A stretch of 64,000 nt of DNA from the NCBI RefSeq assembly GCF_964204645.1, contig NC_134031.1, positions 15,125,307 to 15,189,306 on the forward strand, in the 5' to 3' direction. The notes beneath the pieces were generated by a model. That model searched no databases. It was not told the DNA's origin and saw nothing but the letters and a program-made list of their open reading frames with translations. Positions 47,714-59,100 of this stretch are shown here, piece by piece. Within the stretch, counting starts at the first letter, position 1. Each line of letters opens with the position of its first letter. The position numbers were made by a program, and so were the translations under genes. This DNA comes from Tubulanus polymorphus. Lineage: Eukaryota; Nemertea; Palaeonemertea; Tubulaniformes; Tubulanidae.

Positions 47714-48331
47714 CACAGGCACAGAATATGGGCTTTTTTTATAATGGATAAATATTTGATAATTTACCAGCGATACGTTAATCCTACTTTGATAGATCCG
47801 CCATGTTTTATAATAAATCTACCCATGATGCAACGTGCGCCCGTCGTTTAGCTATACTATACAGAAAGGCTGGAAACGATCCTATCTCTGTAATGCTTAA
47901 ATCTACCCGCAGTTATCGGGACAGCCGAACACTGCCGATGATTGCCGAAGTACGTCCTTAGTGTCAATTTTTAATCCTGAAATATAAGGAGCGCCCATAA
48001 TTTCAATTGTAGGTGATTTTTTTGGAAACATTGACACTGTTTTAGCTCCATTAAAGATTTAAAATGGCAACAAAATTGATTTTTGAAAATTCACGATGCC
48101 TCTTCGGGATTGCTGTGACGTCATCTGTCCCGATAATTGCGGGTAGATTTAAGCATTACGGAGATAGGATCGTTTCCAGCCTTTCTGTATAGTATAGTTA
48201 AACGACGGGCGCGCATTGCATCATGGGTAAAATATTATAAAACATGGCGGATTATCGAAGTAGGAACAACGTATCGCTGGTAAATTATCAAATATTTATC
48301 CATTATCAAATCCCATATTCAAGTGCCTGTG
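47714..48331. mobile_element. foldback element with arms over 200 bp and 7-bp duplication
   Basis: The left arm, from CACAGGCAC (47714) to about 47930, is repeated inverted from about 48115 to GTGCCTGTG (48331). Identity is high over more than 200 bp, covering TTTATAGTATAGC-type and CCTATCTC...GCTTAAATCTACCCGC words. ATCCAAT flanks both ends (47707-47713, 48332-48338), so it inserted as a unit. The central roughly 180 bp has no coding capacity. Confidence 0.85.
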
Positions 48332-48338
48332 ATCCAAT

Positions 48339-48605
48339 TCAAACATTACCAATGCAATCAAACAAAAAAAGTCAGTTATTACTTATTGACATTATTTAGA
48401 GGGGCGCTATTGCATTTTCGTACCCCCTCCCAAAATTTTTTATTTCTGTATATTATTAATCAGGGAGGTCTGTAGAGTCAAAATGAATTACTTTTGACAA
48501 AAAAAAAATCGTTGATCTTTTGTTAAGCAGCCAGTAGAGTAGTTGTAATGTTGATTTGTAACTGTCAGTGATCTCTGTAACCCCAGCAGGTGACGACAGA
48601 CCACG
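48339..48605. promoter_or_regulatory. upstream region of the ODAD1-like gene
   Basis: The presumed promoter and 5' untranslated region lie between the foldback element and the start codon at 48606. I see no TATA box and no clear X-box. Confidence 0.3.
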
Positions 48606-51600
48606 ATGCCGCGTATAAACTCAGCTCGTTCAGACACAAGCGATGCCGACGCTGAAGGTATTGCCGAAAAGGAGCAGGAACTCGCTAAACTCAGACGGCA
48701 ATATCGGATAATGCAAGAACAGAGAGAGGCTTACACGGAGGAATCACAAAACCTTATACGCAAACAGAGGTTAGTTCAACAGCCAACAGGGGGCGTGACA
48801 TATACGCGCTTATTTTGGAGCTCGGGTTCGACGAATTCCATGAGAAACTTTTCTTCGTGGTTCCCACAAAAATTGCAAAAGACTTTTGGGAATTTTGAAA
48901 TAATAATTCCTTGGAATTGGGAATTTGAAAAATTATCCTCAAATCAGGGAAATATTTGGGAATTTACATTTCACGTTGCATTGCATTTGCCAAGGGCAAC
49001 TTTCTTCAGCGATTTCCTTTGAAAATCACCTTTTATCAACCATTCACCACTAAAATGTTGACTGGTGTGTGTTCATTTCCATTTGGGAAAATGAAAGAAA
49101 TCACCCATGAAATACATGAAAAACCTGGGAATTTGTAATTCATATAACTGTGGGAACCATATGTTTCTAACCTCAGTCTCTGAACCCTGAATGATTTGTT
49201 TTTAGATCGGAATTGGAACAACTAGAAAGTGAGAAGAGTGAATTATTGGTGAATTTGAGATTAGCAGAAAGTCGCAGCAATCAACAAAAAGATGTGAAAC
49301 ATTGCGACGATTTAGTTGAATTATCTGAGGAGAAAGGTGCGAGAATTAGAATTTAGGTTTAGATGCAATTGTTGTTGAGATAGTGTGTAGTTAACTGATC
49401 TATTGTTGTTGAGATAGTGTGTAGTTAACTGATCTATTGCTGTTGATATAGTGTGTAGTTAACTGATCTATTGCTATTGAAATAGTGTGTAGTTAACTGA
49501 TCTATTGTTGTTGAGATAGTGTGTAGTTAACTGATCTATTATTGCTGTTTGATATAGTGTGTAGTTAACTGATCTACTGCTGTTGAGATAGTGTGTAGTT
49601 AACTGATCTATTGTTGTTCCGATAGTTTGTAGTTAACTGATCTATTGTTGTTGCGATAGTGTGTAGTTAAGTGATCTATTATTGTTGAGATAGTGTGTAG
49701 TTAACTGAACTATTGTTGTTGAGATAGTGTGTAGTTAACTGATCTATTGTTGTTGAGATAGCGTGTAGTTAACTGATCTATTGTTGTTGAGATAGCGTGT
49801 AGTTAACTGAACTATTGCTGTTGAGATAGTGTGTAGTTAACTGATCTATTGTTGTTGAGATAGTGTGTAGTTAACTGATCTATCGTTGATTGATTGTTTC
49901 AGATCAAAAGGATCAAGAAATAGAAGACGAAAAACAGAATCACATTGAACTGGATACAGAAATTAGAAAATGGGAAAGAAAAATCCGTGATCAGCACAAA
50001 AATATGGGGGGAGTTAATATGAGCAGGCAGCATACGATACAAACACAGAAAAAGATCAGAGTTCTAGAAAATAGACTTCATGGGGTAAGCGTCAGAGAGA
50101 GGGGAAAAGGGGAGAGGACGTGAGAGAGGGGAGGAAGGGTGAGTGAAAGTGTCAGAGAGACGGGTGCGAGGAGGGGTGAGGGAGAGTGTCAGAGAAAGTG
50201 CGCGAGGAGCGGTGAGGGAGAGTGTCAGAGCAGTGTGTGCGAGGGAGAGTGTCAGAGGGGTGTGAGGGTGAGGGAGAGTGTCAGAAAGAGGAATGTGAGG
50301 TAGAGGGGGAGGGGTGAGGAGAGAGAGGGGTGAGAAAATTAGTAGTATTCATTTACATTATTACATAATTGATATTACATAATATACACTGAAATAATGT
50401 AACAAGAAAATGTGGGCTACACGGAGAGGTCACGAGGATCGGTTAAATGTTAAATGTTGTGATGATATATATTACAGGCGATGAAAGAGTTCAATAATAC
50501 ATTAACTCAGAATGGTAATTTACGAGAAGAAATCGATAGTTTGAGAGTCGAACGAAAACGATACGAAAATCTCTACCGTAAACTCGATAAAGAAATCCAA
50601 CAACTTCGACTGGAAATAGGAGAAGTTATTGATAACTCAACGACAGCTTACGATTCCAGGTATTTATTCCAGCAACAGTTGTGGACTTAGTTCAATAGTA
50701 GTGGATCCAGTTACAGTTGTGGACTCGATTGAACAATTTTGGACTCGGTTGAACAGTTTTGGATCCGGTTGAACAGTTGTGGATCCAGTTCCACAGTGCT
50801 GAATTCAGTTCCACAGTTGTCAGTTTAAGTTTCAACTGACTTAAGAATTGAAATCAATGTTTACAGCTTCAGATTTAAACAAGGCTGTGGAACTGGATGA
50901 GCCTATGAAATTACCTATTTTTTTCTGAAAGAGATCCTGTAAATATTATGATATTTCTCTCTTTCAGAGACGAGGCACAGGCTAAAATGATGTTACTGAA
51001 AGAAAAAGCTGATAAAGACATTCAACAGCACAACGCTGAAATGAAAGAGTTGATCAGAATTATCGAACACGATAAAAAACTGAAAGAATTCATGGGAGTG
51101 AAAGGACAAGAGAGGCCCGAGGATCCACAACTTACAGCTCATAAACAGAAAAAAGGTTTGTCCGCGAATAACATAATACAGTAGACGACTGTACGCTTGC
51201 CTTGGATCAGGGTGATCGTGTGAATAGGAGTACAGTGGGACCTCGTTACAGCGAACTTCACGCGACCAAAAAATATGTTTATTATAACCGATAGTTTGTT
51301 ATGATGATGATAATAAGAAAATGTAATCTATATACAGCGCAGGTATCCTGAACGGAGTCCAGTTCAAATACACTCCAAATTCTGTATTATTACCCCCAGC
51401 CTATAACTCTAACCATGTATCAGTCATCTCTACCTGGAGAGAGTTGTAACATCCGAGCTAGGCGCTCAGGAGTCATCTATCAGGCCGGGTACCCATTTAC
51501 TCCTGGGTGGAGAGAGGCAATGAGCATGAGCGTCTTGCCCGAGGACACTATGGCAATGTACGGGGTTCGAACCCACGACCTGGCTATCCAGAGTTGAACG

Positions 51601-54600
51601 CTCTAATCATTCACCCACACCGCTCGCTCAAATATCCAGTATGAAATCAATCAAGTGTTACTCGGGAAAAAATTCTATATTTGTTATATCCGATGAATCT
51701 TTGTATCCGAGTTCGTTATAACGAGGTTCCGTTAAAATTTTGTCACCACACACGGGCCTGAGGCAAGCTGGGAGCGTACCGTTCGATATTGGGTGAACGC
51801 CTCGTGATCCCGTCGAGATAAAAAAGATTTCGTTTTTTTTTCGCGTAAATTTTCAGCTCGCGAAGCCGAGAAAAAGAAAGAAAGCGCCGAAGATTCGGTT
51901 GAAACTTACGAGACGGCGATCGAGAAAATGATCGATATCACGGGCGAAGAAGATTTAGATCAGTTAGTGACGAAATTCATCGAAACCGAAGATCAGAATT
52001 TCGCTCTGTTTAACTACGTGAACGAATTGAACAACGAAACTGAAATGTTACAAGAGCAAATACAAGAGGTGAGATTTTGTCGGCCGTGGAATTCTGGAAA
52101 ACAGAAATGTTGGCCGAAAATGCTGGACAGACATTCCAAGAATTCTGCAGGTGGCGGGGGTACTCATCAAGCAGACAACAGAAAATTCTGGGAAATAGAA
52201 ATGCTGGCGGAAAATTCTGGACAGAAATTCCAAGAATTCTGCAGGGGGCGGGGGTACCCATCAAGCAGACAACAGAAAATTCTGGAAAACAGTAATGTTG
52301 GCAGAAAATTCTGGTAGGAGTTTCTGGAAATATTTCTAGAATTCTGTTAAGTGTGACAATTCTGTACATATTTTGGTCAGTTACCTAATCGTTGGTGGTA
52401 AGCTTTTTTGGATGGGTTTATACCAATTGTGAAAATATCCGATCGTGAACTTAAACCAGACTGGCTACACGTACCGGTTTCTTTGCAGCCTGGTCTCGCT
52501 GTGCTGTGTATCAAAATTAATATGACTTTGAATAATTTGTGATATTTGTAGATTCAAGAGGAGATCAGTAAATTCAAACAGCAAGGAGCCGATATGGAGG
52601 AGGAACGTAAACGAATATTGAAAAAACTATCGGAAAAACAAGAGAAATCTTCGAAAGAAGCCGATGAGCACGACAGCCGGTTTACCGCTATTAGTAAAAT
52701 ATTAGATCAACTCAGAGCAGGTACCTAAACAACCCCTCACTCCCTCCTACCCTCACTCCCTCCTTGCCCTCACCCTCTCCTACCCCCACCCTCTTCTACC
52801 CCTCACTTCTAACCCTCACCCCTTTCTACCTCCTACCCCTCCCTATTACCCTCCACCCTCTCCTACCTCGCACTCCCTCCTATCCACCCTCTTCTACCCC
52901 TCAGTTCTAACCCTCACCCTCTCATAACCCCTCTCTAACTCCTACCCCTCACTCCCTATAACCCCTCACCCTCTCATAACCCCTCTCTAACTCCTACCCC
53001 TCACTCCCTATAACCCCTGACCCTCTCATAACCCCTCTCTTACTCCTACCCCTCACTCCCTATAACCCCTCACCCTCTCATAACCCCTCTCTAACTCCTA
53101 CCCCTCACTCCCTATAACCCCTCACCCTCTCATAACCCCTCTCTTACTCCTACCCCTCACTCCCTATAACCCTCACCTCTCATAACCCCTCTCTTACTCC
53201 TACCCCTCACTCCCTATAACCCCTCTCTTACTCCTACCCCTCACTCCCTATAACTCCTCACCCTCTCATAACCCCTCTCTTACTCCTACCCCTCACTCCC
53301 TATAACCCCTCTCTTACTCCTACCCCTCACTCCCTATAACTCCTCACCCTCTCATAACCCCTCTCTTACTCCTACCCCTCACTCCCTATAACCCCTCACC
53401 CTCTCATAACCCCTCTCTTACTCCTACCCCTCACTCCCTATAACCCCTCACTCTCTCCTACCCTACACCTTCACTCTACCCTTCACTTCTACCCCTCACT
53501 TCTCACCCTCTCATAACCAATCACCCTCTCATCACCAATCATCCCCACCTACCCTACACCCTCACTCTACCGCTCACCCTCTCCTACCCCTCACTCCTCC
53601 AAACTCAATCAGATTTCCAAATCATCCATTCAAGTTTCACCCACAGATAAATGACATTATTGTTGTTGTTATCATTTTAGGAGTTGAATCATTGTTTAAT
53701 AAGATCAGTTGTAACCGCGCTGCTATTGACGAGATGCTCGGCGCTCATCAGGGGGTCACCGATCAAACTCTCATGGAATATCTCGGAATCATTGAACAGA
53801 GAACGAATGAATTATTAGCGATACAAGCCTACATCAATTATAAGGTACGCATTGAATCTTGCCGCGACTCCGCAGAGAGACAGATATAGAGTATAAATAT
53901 GAACTGATGTTGGATTTATGTTTGATAAATGTAGGATTATGAGAAGTACGATCCTAAAGCGCCTGCGCTGTTAGGAGAAGGTCCGCAACCTCCGGCGCAA
54001 CCTCAGCTAATCTTCCCTCCGTCTGTTGGGTAAGTTGTCATCAAGTTCTTGACTCAACGCGACCGTACAAAACTGTCTACTGAAAATTTCTAAACATTGT
54101 GAATTTGATGTTAAGAGTCAAATTGCTTGGTTCAGTATCAAATTTACCTCAAAATCGTGGAACTGGGACCACGTAAAACTGATTAAAGCTGACTGGAATT
54201 TGATAAATCTGTAAGGCTAAAATAAGATGTTACCATGTTTCTCCTGATTGGTAGGTTCATTTTGTAGATTGCAATAAAATTTGTCCATTCCTATATAACT
54301 GCTGGGTCTGTTATTGTTAGCTTGGTCATGATATTGAAAAACAAGTAATGTACAGGGTAGATACGCGACCAGTCGGGTCAACTTATAAGTTCAGGGGCCA
54401 GTTGCGCAGTTGTGACCTCAGTCGAAAAGTGGTCTTAAATCTTGAAACAGGTCTTAAGTTGTTAAATTGGCTATAGAACTAAGTTGGTCTTAGACTGGTC
54501 TTAATACCGAACCATGACTTTGCAACCGGCCCCAGCAGAAATGAGAAACAACGTATCTATTGGCCCTAAGGTGGTACACAAAACTTCGCTCTCAATTAAC

Positions 54601-55191
54601 CCTTTCAGTGCATCTAGACCGCAGTGCGGTGTATGAATCGCTGATGGATTTTGCTAGTACACCGCAATGCGGTGTATTGATATAATTAGTAATTAGTTTT
54701 TCTCTATTGAAAGATAGCAGCACCTGTCAAACATAGTGAAATATTAATAACTAACGATATACCGCGCCAGGGTGTAGACGCACTATAGTGGTATTCCTGT
54801 TATTCAACACACTAGGGTGGAATTTTTCAAAATTTTCAAATTATCTCCAGCACTATAGGGTATTGATCAGTCAGCACTGAAAGGGTTAAGCGGAGAATTT
54901 TCTGATAGTCCCCAACTAGTTTTTGTTTCCGCGCCCATAAACCTGGTTGTGGCCATATTTTAAATGTATTATTGATGTTGATTATATAGAGATGAGTACG
55001 AGTCAGAAGCGAGCGACGCCAGCGACGACGACCGTCCGTTTACGAGGAACGAGCTGCAAGTGAAAGTGATCAAAACGGTGCGAAAACGAGAATCGGCCGC
55101 GAAGAAAGAAGGATTTAAATACGACCTGTCGAACGCTCGAGAGAAAGCTGCCCAAAAACAAAAAAAGAAAGATGATAGGGGGAAAAATTGA
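48606..55191 (+). CDS. ODAD1: outer dynein arm docking complex subunit (ODAD1/CCDC63-like)
   Basis: This coiled-coil protein belongs to the ODAD1 (CCDC114)/CCDC63 family, the counterpart of Chlamydomonas DC2, which anchors outer dynein arms to ciliary doublet microtubules. Ten exons with consistent phases: 48606-48769, 49206-49336, 49903-50084, 50478-50659, 50968-51155, 51857-52068, 52552-52720, 53681-53844, 53935-54029, 54990-55191. They encode 562 residues, close to CCDC63. Family features include KLRRQYRIMQEQREAY near the start, KIRVLENRL, REEIDSLRVERKRYENLYRK, DEAQAKMMLLKEKAD, EDQNFALFNYVNELN and the C-terminal IIEQRTNELLAIQAY. The tail is acidic then Lys-rich and ends KKKDDRGKN. The start is the first ATG of the exon, with GACC just upstream. 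AATAAA words at 55558 and 55574 suit polyadenylation. The convergent neighbour is the LEKR1-like gene. It may be a single co-orthologue of both vertebrate paralogues. Confidence 0.9.
49357..49888. repeat. 34-bp minisatellite in ODAD1-like intron 2
   Basis: About fifteen copies of GTTGTTGAGATAGTGTGTAG followed by TTAACTGATCTATT. The array ends within 15 bp of the next acceptor. Confidence 0.9.
50090..50335. repeat. purine-rich minisatellite in ODAD1-like intron 3
   Basis: Degenerate GAGGGAGAGTGTCAGAG units of 20-40 bp, beginning directly after the donor. Confidence 0.7.
50690..50830. repeat. minisatellite, GTTGTGGATCCAGTTCCACA-type, intron 4
   Basis: Six copies of a 20-24 bp unit (GAACAGTTTTGGATCCGGTT, CCAGTTCCACAGTGCTGAAT), related to the arrays at 17640 and 57195. 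Confidence 0.7.
51233..51732. mobile_element. mariner-like non-autonomous element, intron 5
   Basis: The left end CAGTGGGACCTCGTTACAGC (51233, preceded by TA) is partly mirrored at the right by GTTCGTTATAACGAGGTTCC. The interior is interrupted by a tRNA-derived SINE. The same family is at 43300 and amplified at 11830. Confidence 0.6.
51360..51632 (-). mobile_element. tRNA-derived SINE nested in the element at 51233
   Basis: Read on the - strand, it begins with a tRNA-like head: GGTGTGGGTGAATGATTAGA as a degenerate A box, and GGTTCGAACCC (near 51563) as an exact B box about 45 bp later. A body follows with GGCAAGACGCTCATGCTC and CTCCACCCAGGAGTAAATGG. It breaks the flanking element, so it arrived later. 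Confidence 0.6.
52075..52312. repeat. 90-bp tandem repeat in ODAD1-like intron 6
   Basis: About two and a half copies of a unit with AGAAATGCTGGCGGAAAATT, CCAAGAATTCTGCAGG and CATCAAGCAGACAACAGAAA. It starts within a few bases of the exon end. Confidence 0.75.
52730..53600. repeat. C-rich minisatellite in ODAD1-like intron 7
   Basis: Higher-order units of about 51-53 bp: CCTCTCTTACTCCTACCCCT, CACTCCCTATAACCCCTCAC, CCTCTCATAACC. About ten near-identical copies at 52920-53450 and degenerate flanks. Confidence 0.85.
54394..54533. mobile_element. MITE with GGGGCCAGTTGC ends, ODAD1-like intron 9
   Basis: The 140-bp element starts GGGGCCAGTTGCGCAG and ends GCAACCGGCCCC. The interior CTTAAGTTGTTAAATTGGCT and GGTCTTAGACTGGTCTTAA is shared with 39165 and 16330. 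Confidence 0.7.
54600..54885 (+). mobile_element. TTAA-flanked MITE, copy 1 (ODAD1-like intron 9)
   Basis: CCCTTTCAGTGC...GCACTGAAAGGG ends are flanked by TTAA (54596-54599, 54886-54889). It is 286 bp with internal ACCGCAGTGCGGTGTA-type palindromes. Copies 2 and 3 are in the LEKR1-like gene. Confidence 0.85.
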
Positions 55192-56182
55192 ATCGTATTC
55201 GGAGAATGAACTATTGTGATATAGGAAATCGCGGCTCAGTTTCATGAAGTAAACATCACCTTAAATATCTGACCTCATGAAATTGGACCCCAAAATCCTG
55301 CTGCAGTTTCATGTCAGTTTGATTTGATCCAAAAACACTTTCTTGTATATTTTCTATGTGAATTGCTTTGTAGAATTTTAGAAAATGTAAAGTTGAATTT
55401 GAATCAAATCTGCTAATACGTGTAATAATATAAGGAATAGTGAAATTGTGATCGGTTTTTATTTTAAATTATTAAATCTATTGTATTAAAAATTCCGTCC
55501 TTGATAAAATGAATATTGAATTATATGTTGCTGTTTTGCTATTAAATGATGAAATTTAAAATAAAATATTAAAATAAATTCCTAGCATTTTGTGTCGATG
55601 TTGAATTGAGTCTGATGTAGCCCGGTAGGGCCTCAAGGACCTAGAGGAAGTCAGTCTGATGAAGGAACTAGAGGTCAGTTTGATCTAGGCCTAAGAGGAA
55701 GTCGGTCTGATCTAGGATTTATAGGAAGTCACAGTCTAATGTAGGACCTCGAGATAACCTGGTAAGTACCAGTAGCACACTTTAAAAATTACAAACGATC
55801 ACGTGTTTCAGGTATAGAAATATATTTCGACTCAGTTTTGTAAAAAATACTGACATTTAAATAGAAAAACAATCTTGGTTCCGGCTCCAGGAAGAGAGAG
55901 AACACGGACTCTGTGTATGTAGAGTACATACTTTAGCTTTGTAAACTCATTCATCACTGCATGAAGCACACGACTCGGTTCTACAACTCTCGGTTAGAAT
56001 TTGACTCGCAAGTAAAAAACATTTGAAATGAACTAAATTTGAAGTTATACTGAACCGAAACTGTAGACACTGAGTCCACTATGTTATAGAGCATAAAAAC
56101 ATTTTATCACATTATGTAGACACAGATATTCATGGACGGATTTGATATAAATCACACGATATTTCGAACAGTTTAGTTATTG
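55192..56182. other. convergent 3' flanks of ODAD1-like and LEKR1-like genes
   Basis: The ODAD1-like 3' untranslated region probably runs to about 55590. 55615-55760 has several AGGAAGTCGGTCTGATCTAG-like copies. The rest presumably includes the LEKR1-like 3' untranslated region read on the - strand. Confidence 0.45.
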
Positions 56183-59100
56183 CTATTTTTTGCGAGTGAG
56201 AATCGCAGGAATACGTCTCCTACTGTCGGCCATATTGACTGAATTAATCTTAAATACACCGGACGCGTTTGAGACATCTGTACCATCCCCTACAGCAGCG
56301 GGTGGAGGTTTCGGTGGAAGTGGAAGAGACGTGAGACTGTTTCCGCTATTTCGTCTGCTACTACTAGATGTGGATAGACTACTCGTTACACGCGGAGGTG
56401 TCTGATATCCACCTGGAAAATAAAAACAAAATTCAAGTTAGTTTCTACACAAACATCAGGAGAAAATTTCAACGTTTATTTGATGAATTTGGACCAACGA
56501 CGCAGTTCTAGGAAACACAGATAAGTTGCGAGACAAAATGAGATATCTTGAAGTTAAAGTTAAAGAAGTTAAAGTTGAAGTTGAAGTTGAGTTAAAGAGG
56601 ACTTTTTGACAATCCTTCAAAACAGTGTAAAATGGATATAAAACGATGATTCATCTGGACTGCACAGTTTCACTTCTGGGAAATATCCCCAAAAAATATC
56701 AGATGTCAGACAAAAAAGTAGACTTTAGACAAAATGGTTATCTTCAAGTTGATATAGTAAACTGAATTAGTATTGAGTTAGACGGATACTGGAAGTGGGA
56801 GGATGTTTATAGATTACCTGACGGTTTTTTCAATGTCAGTAGTTGTTCCCGTGCCTCGCTTAGAGCTTCAGTCAATTCGAATCTTTCCTCACATTCACGC
56901 CGTACAGTTTCTTGTAACAAAAACACCTTGAAAATATAGAAAACAAAACATCTATAGTTTGACTATAGGTTCTACAGTGTTGTTGGTGCTCTTAAGAGGG
57001 GAGTGTCTCACCTCATCTTGTAAACGTTTCAATTCTTCATCTTTATTTGTTTGATCTGATTGTAAATTATGAACGAGTTCCTGTGATTGTTTTAGAGACA
57101 GTTTTAGTGATTGTAATTCCTCTTCATTCCCGACATCCAAACGACCTAAACAATTATAGACAACACCGGCTACATGAAAATCAATTATCAGGACTCAGAG
57201 TTCCACATAACTGTGGAACCAGGTTCTGAACTGTGGAACTGGATCCAAAACTGTGGAACCAGGTGCTGAACTGTGGAAGTGATTCCAGAACTGTGGAACT
57301 AGGTGGAACTCAGTCCAGAACTGTGAAACTGGATCCAGAACTGTGGAACTGAGTCTTGCACTGTGGAACTGAATTCTGAATAGTGAAACTGGATTCAGGA
57401 CAGTACTGTGGAACAGGATCCAAGACTGTGAAACTGGATCTAGGATTGTGAAACTGAATCCAGGACTGAAACTGGATCCAGGACTGAAACTGGATCCAGA
57501 ACTGTGGAACTGAGTCCTGCACTGTGGAACTGAGACCTGAACTGTGAAACTGGATCCAGGACAGTACTGTGGAACTGGATCAAAGACTGTGGAACTGGAA
57601 CCAGAACTGTGAAACTGGATCCAGGACTGTGGAACCGGATCCAGGGGTGTAGAACTGGGTCCAGGAATGTGGAACTGGCTCCAGGACTGTGGAACTGGAT
57701 CCACATCTGTCCAGGACTGGTTGATTGATTCCTCACCTAAACGATCCTCTAAATCCCGAATTATTAACTTTAGGTTTTTCATTTCTTGTTGAAGTTCGGA
57801 TTCTTTATTTTGACAATGTTTCCTACAATCAGTAAGTTGTCTCTGTAAATCGGTCACCTCTGTTTTACGTCCGGCTTCAATCGATGATAATTGACGCTGA
57901 AACTGTTTAGAAAATTGTTCATTTGAAAATCAGAAATTTGTCCATAAAAGAAAACATATAACAGAGAGATTGTACGGCATGAATTTCAGTAGAATTGAAC
58001 TAACCTTTAATTCTTCATCTTTAGCATTTTTAATATACTTTTGAATTAATTCTTGATGTTTTTGACGCTCGATTTGTAATTCCTGAAATCAAAATCAGTT
58101 GATTATAGAAAACCAGTGAATGATGTTAAAAACAAGTTTTGTTTAGTTTTCAACATGGGAGATTTAGTTCACGCAGCCTACCGAAGCAGAATTCTCTTTA
58201 AGACGTTGTTCCACCAGAGCTAATTCTGCTAAATGTTTCGAACGCTCTTTCTTCAGACCATCTTCTAACTAAACACGAAGAAATAAAGACAATACAGTAG
58301 AATCAGCTTAATTCGGATTATTTGGGTACGACAAAATGCATCCGGTTTACGGGAAATCAGGATTAAAAGTCATTTTCTTGTTTATTTATGAACAAATGGA
58401 CTGCATATATCGTCCGGATTAGACCAGGATTCAGATTAAGCCGATCCGGATAGTGGGTTAGACTGTAATTTCAGTAATTCCTGAAGGAGCCGTGTTAACC
58501 TGGAGTAGAATAAATACAACGAGTCGAATAGTACAAATAGGTTAACTAGTTTATTAGACACACAAGCTTTTGCTACTAGAGTATAGTAGCTTCATCAGGT
58601 GAATGAGGGCAAATTAGTTCAATTAGATGAATAAGAATCCTACATTTACAAAATGAATTATACCAGCAGGGTTTACAGTTGTAAGGCCAGGATAAAAAGA
58701 CGTACTAAGAAAGACTTTTACTGCAACTTTAGACCCAAAACGGAGCATTTTTTGACTCAGAAAGTACTTTCCAGTAAAATGAGGGTCCATAAGAAAGCAT
58801 TTTTGCACTAGTCATTTCTCACTAGTCATGTAGACCAGTCATATATTCCAGGGTAAATCCATAACACTTTCCTGTATATTCAATCTTACTGACAATTGAC
58901 TTACCAGGCCTAAGTAATAAAATACTTCAACTGTTGAATTTGTGAAAAATGCGTGCGAAAAGTACATAAAAATCTAATTTAGGACTTTTTTTATCAGAAG
59001 GAAGGACTTAGAGTCAAAAAGAAGGACAAAGACGATGTTTATCCCTTTCTCTAAAAGGACAAAGAAGGTCTTGGAAGGACCACTAGAAACCTTGACCCCT

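Noticed and set aside
51415-51597. Coding frame in ODAD1-like intron 5
   Set aside because: Lies on the antisense of a tRNA-derived SINE; it does not fit the phase-1 junction between the flanking exons as an extra exon.
57195-57857. 220-codon frame on the - strand as one exon
   Set aside because: Only 57737-57896 is exon of the LEKR1-like gene; the rest is the intron minisatellite, and a donor GTGAGG at 57736 precedes it.
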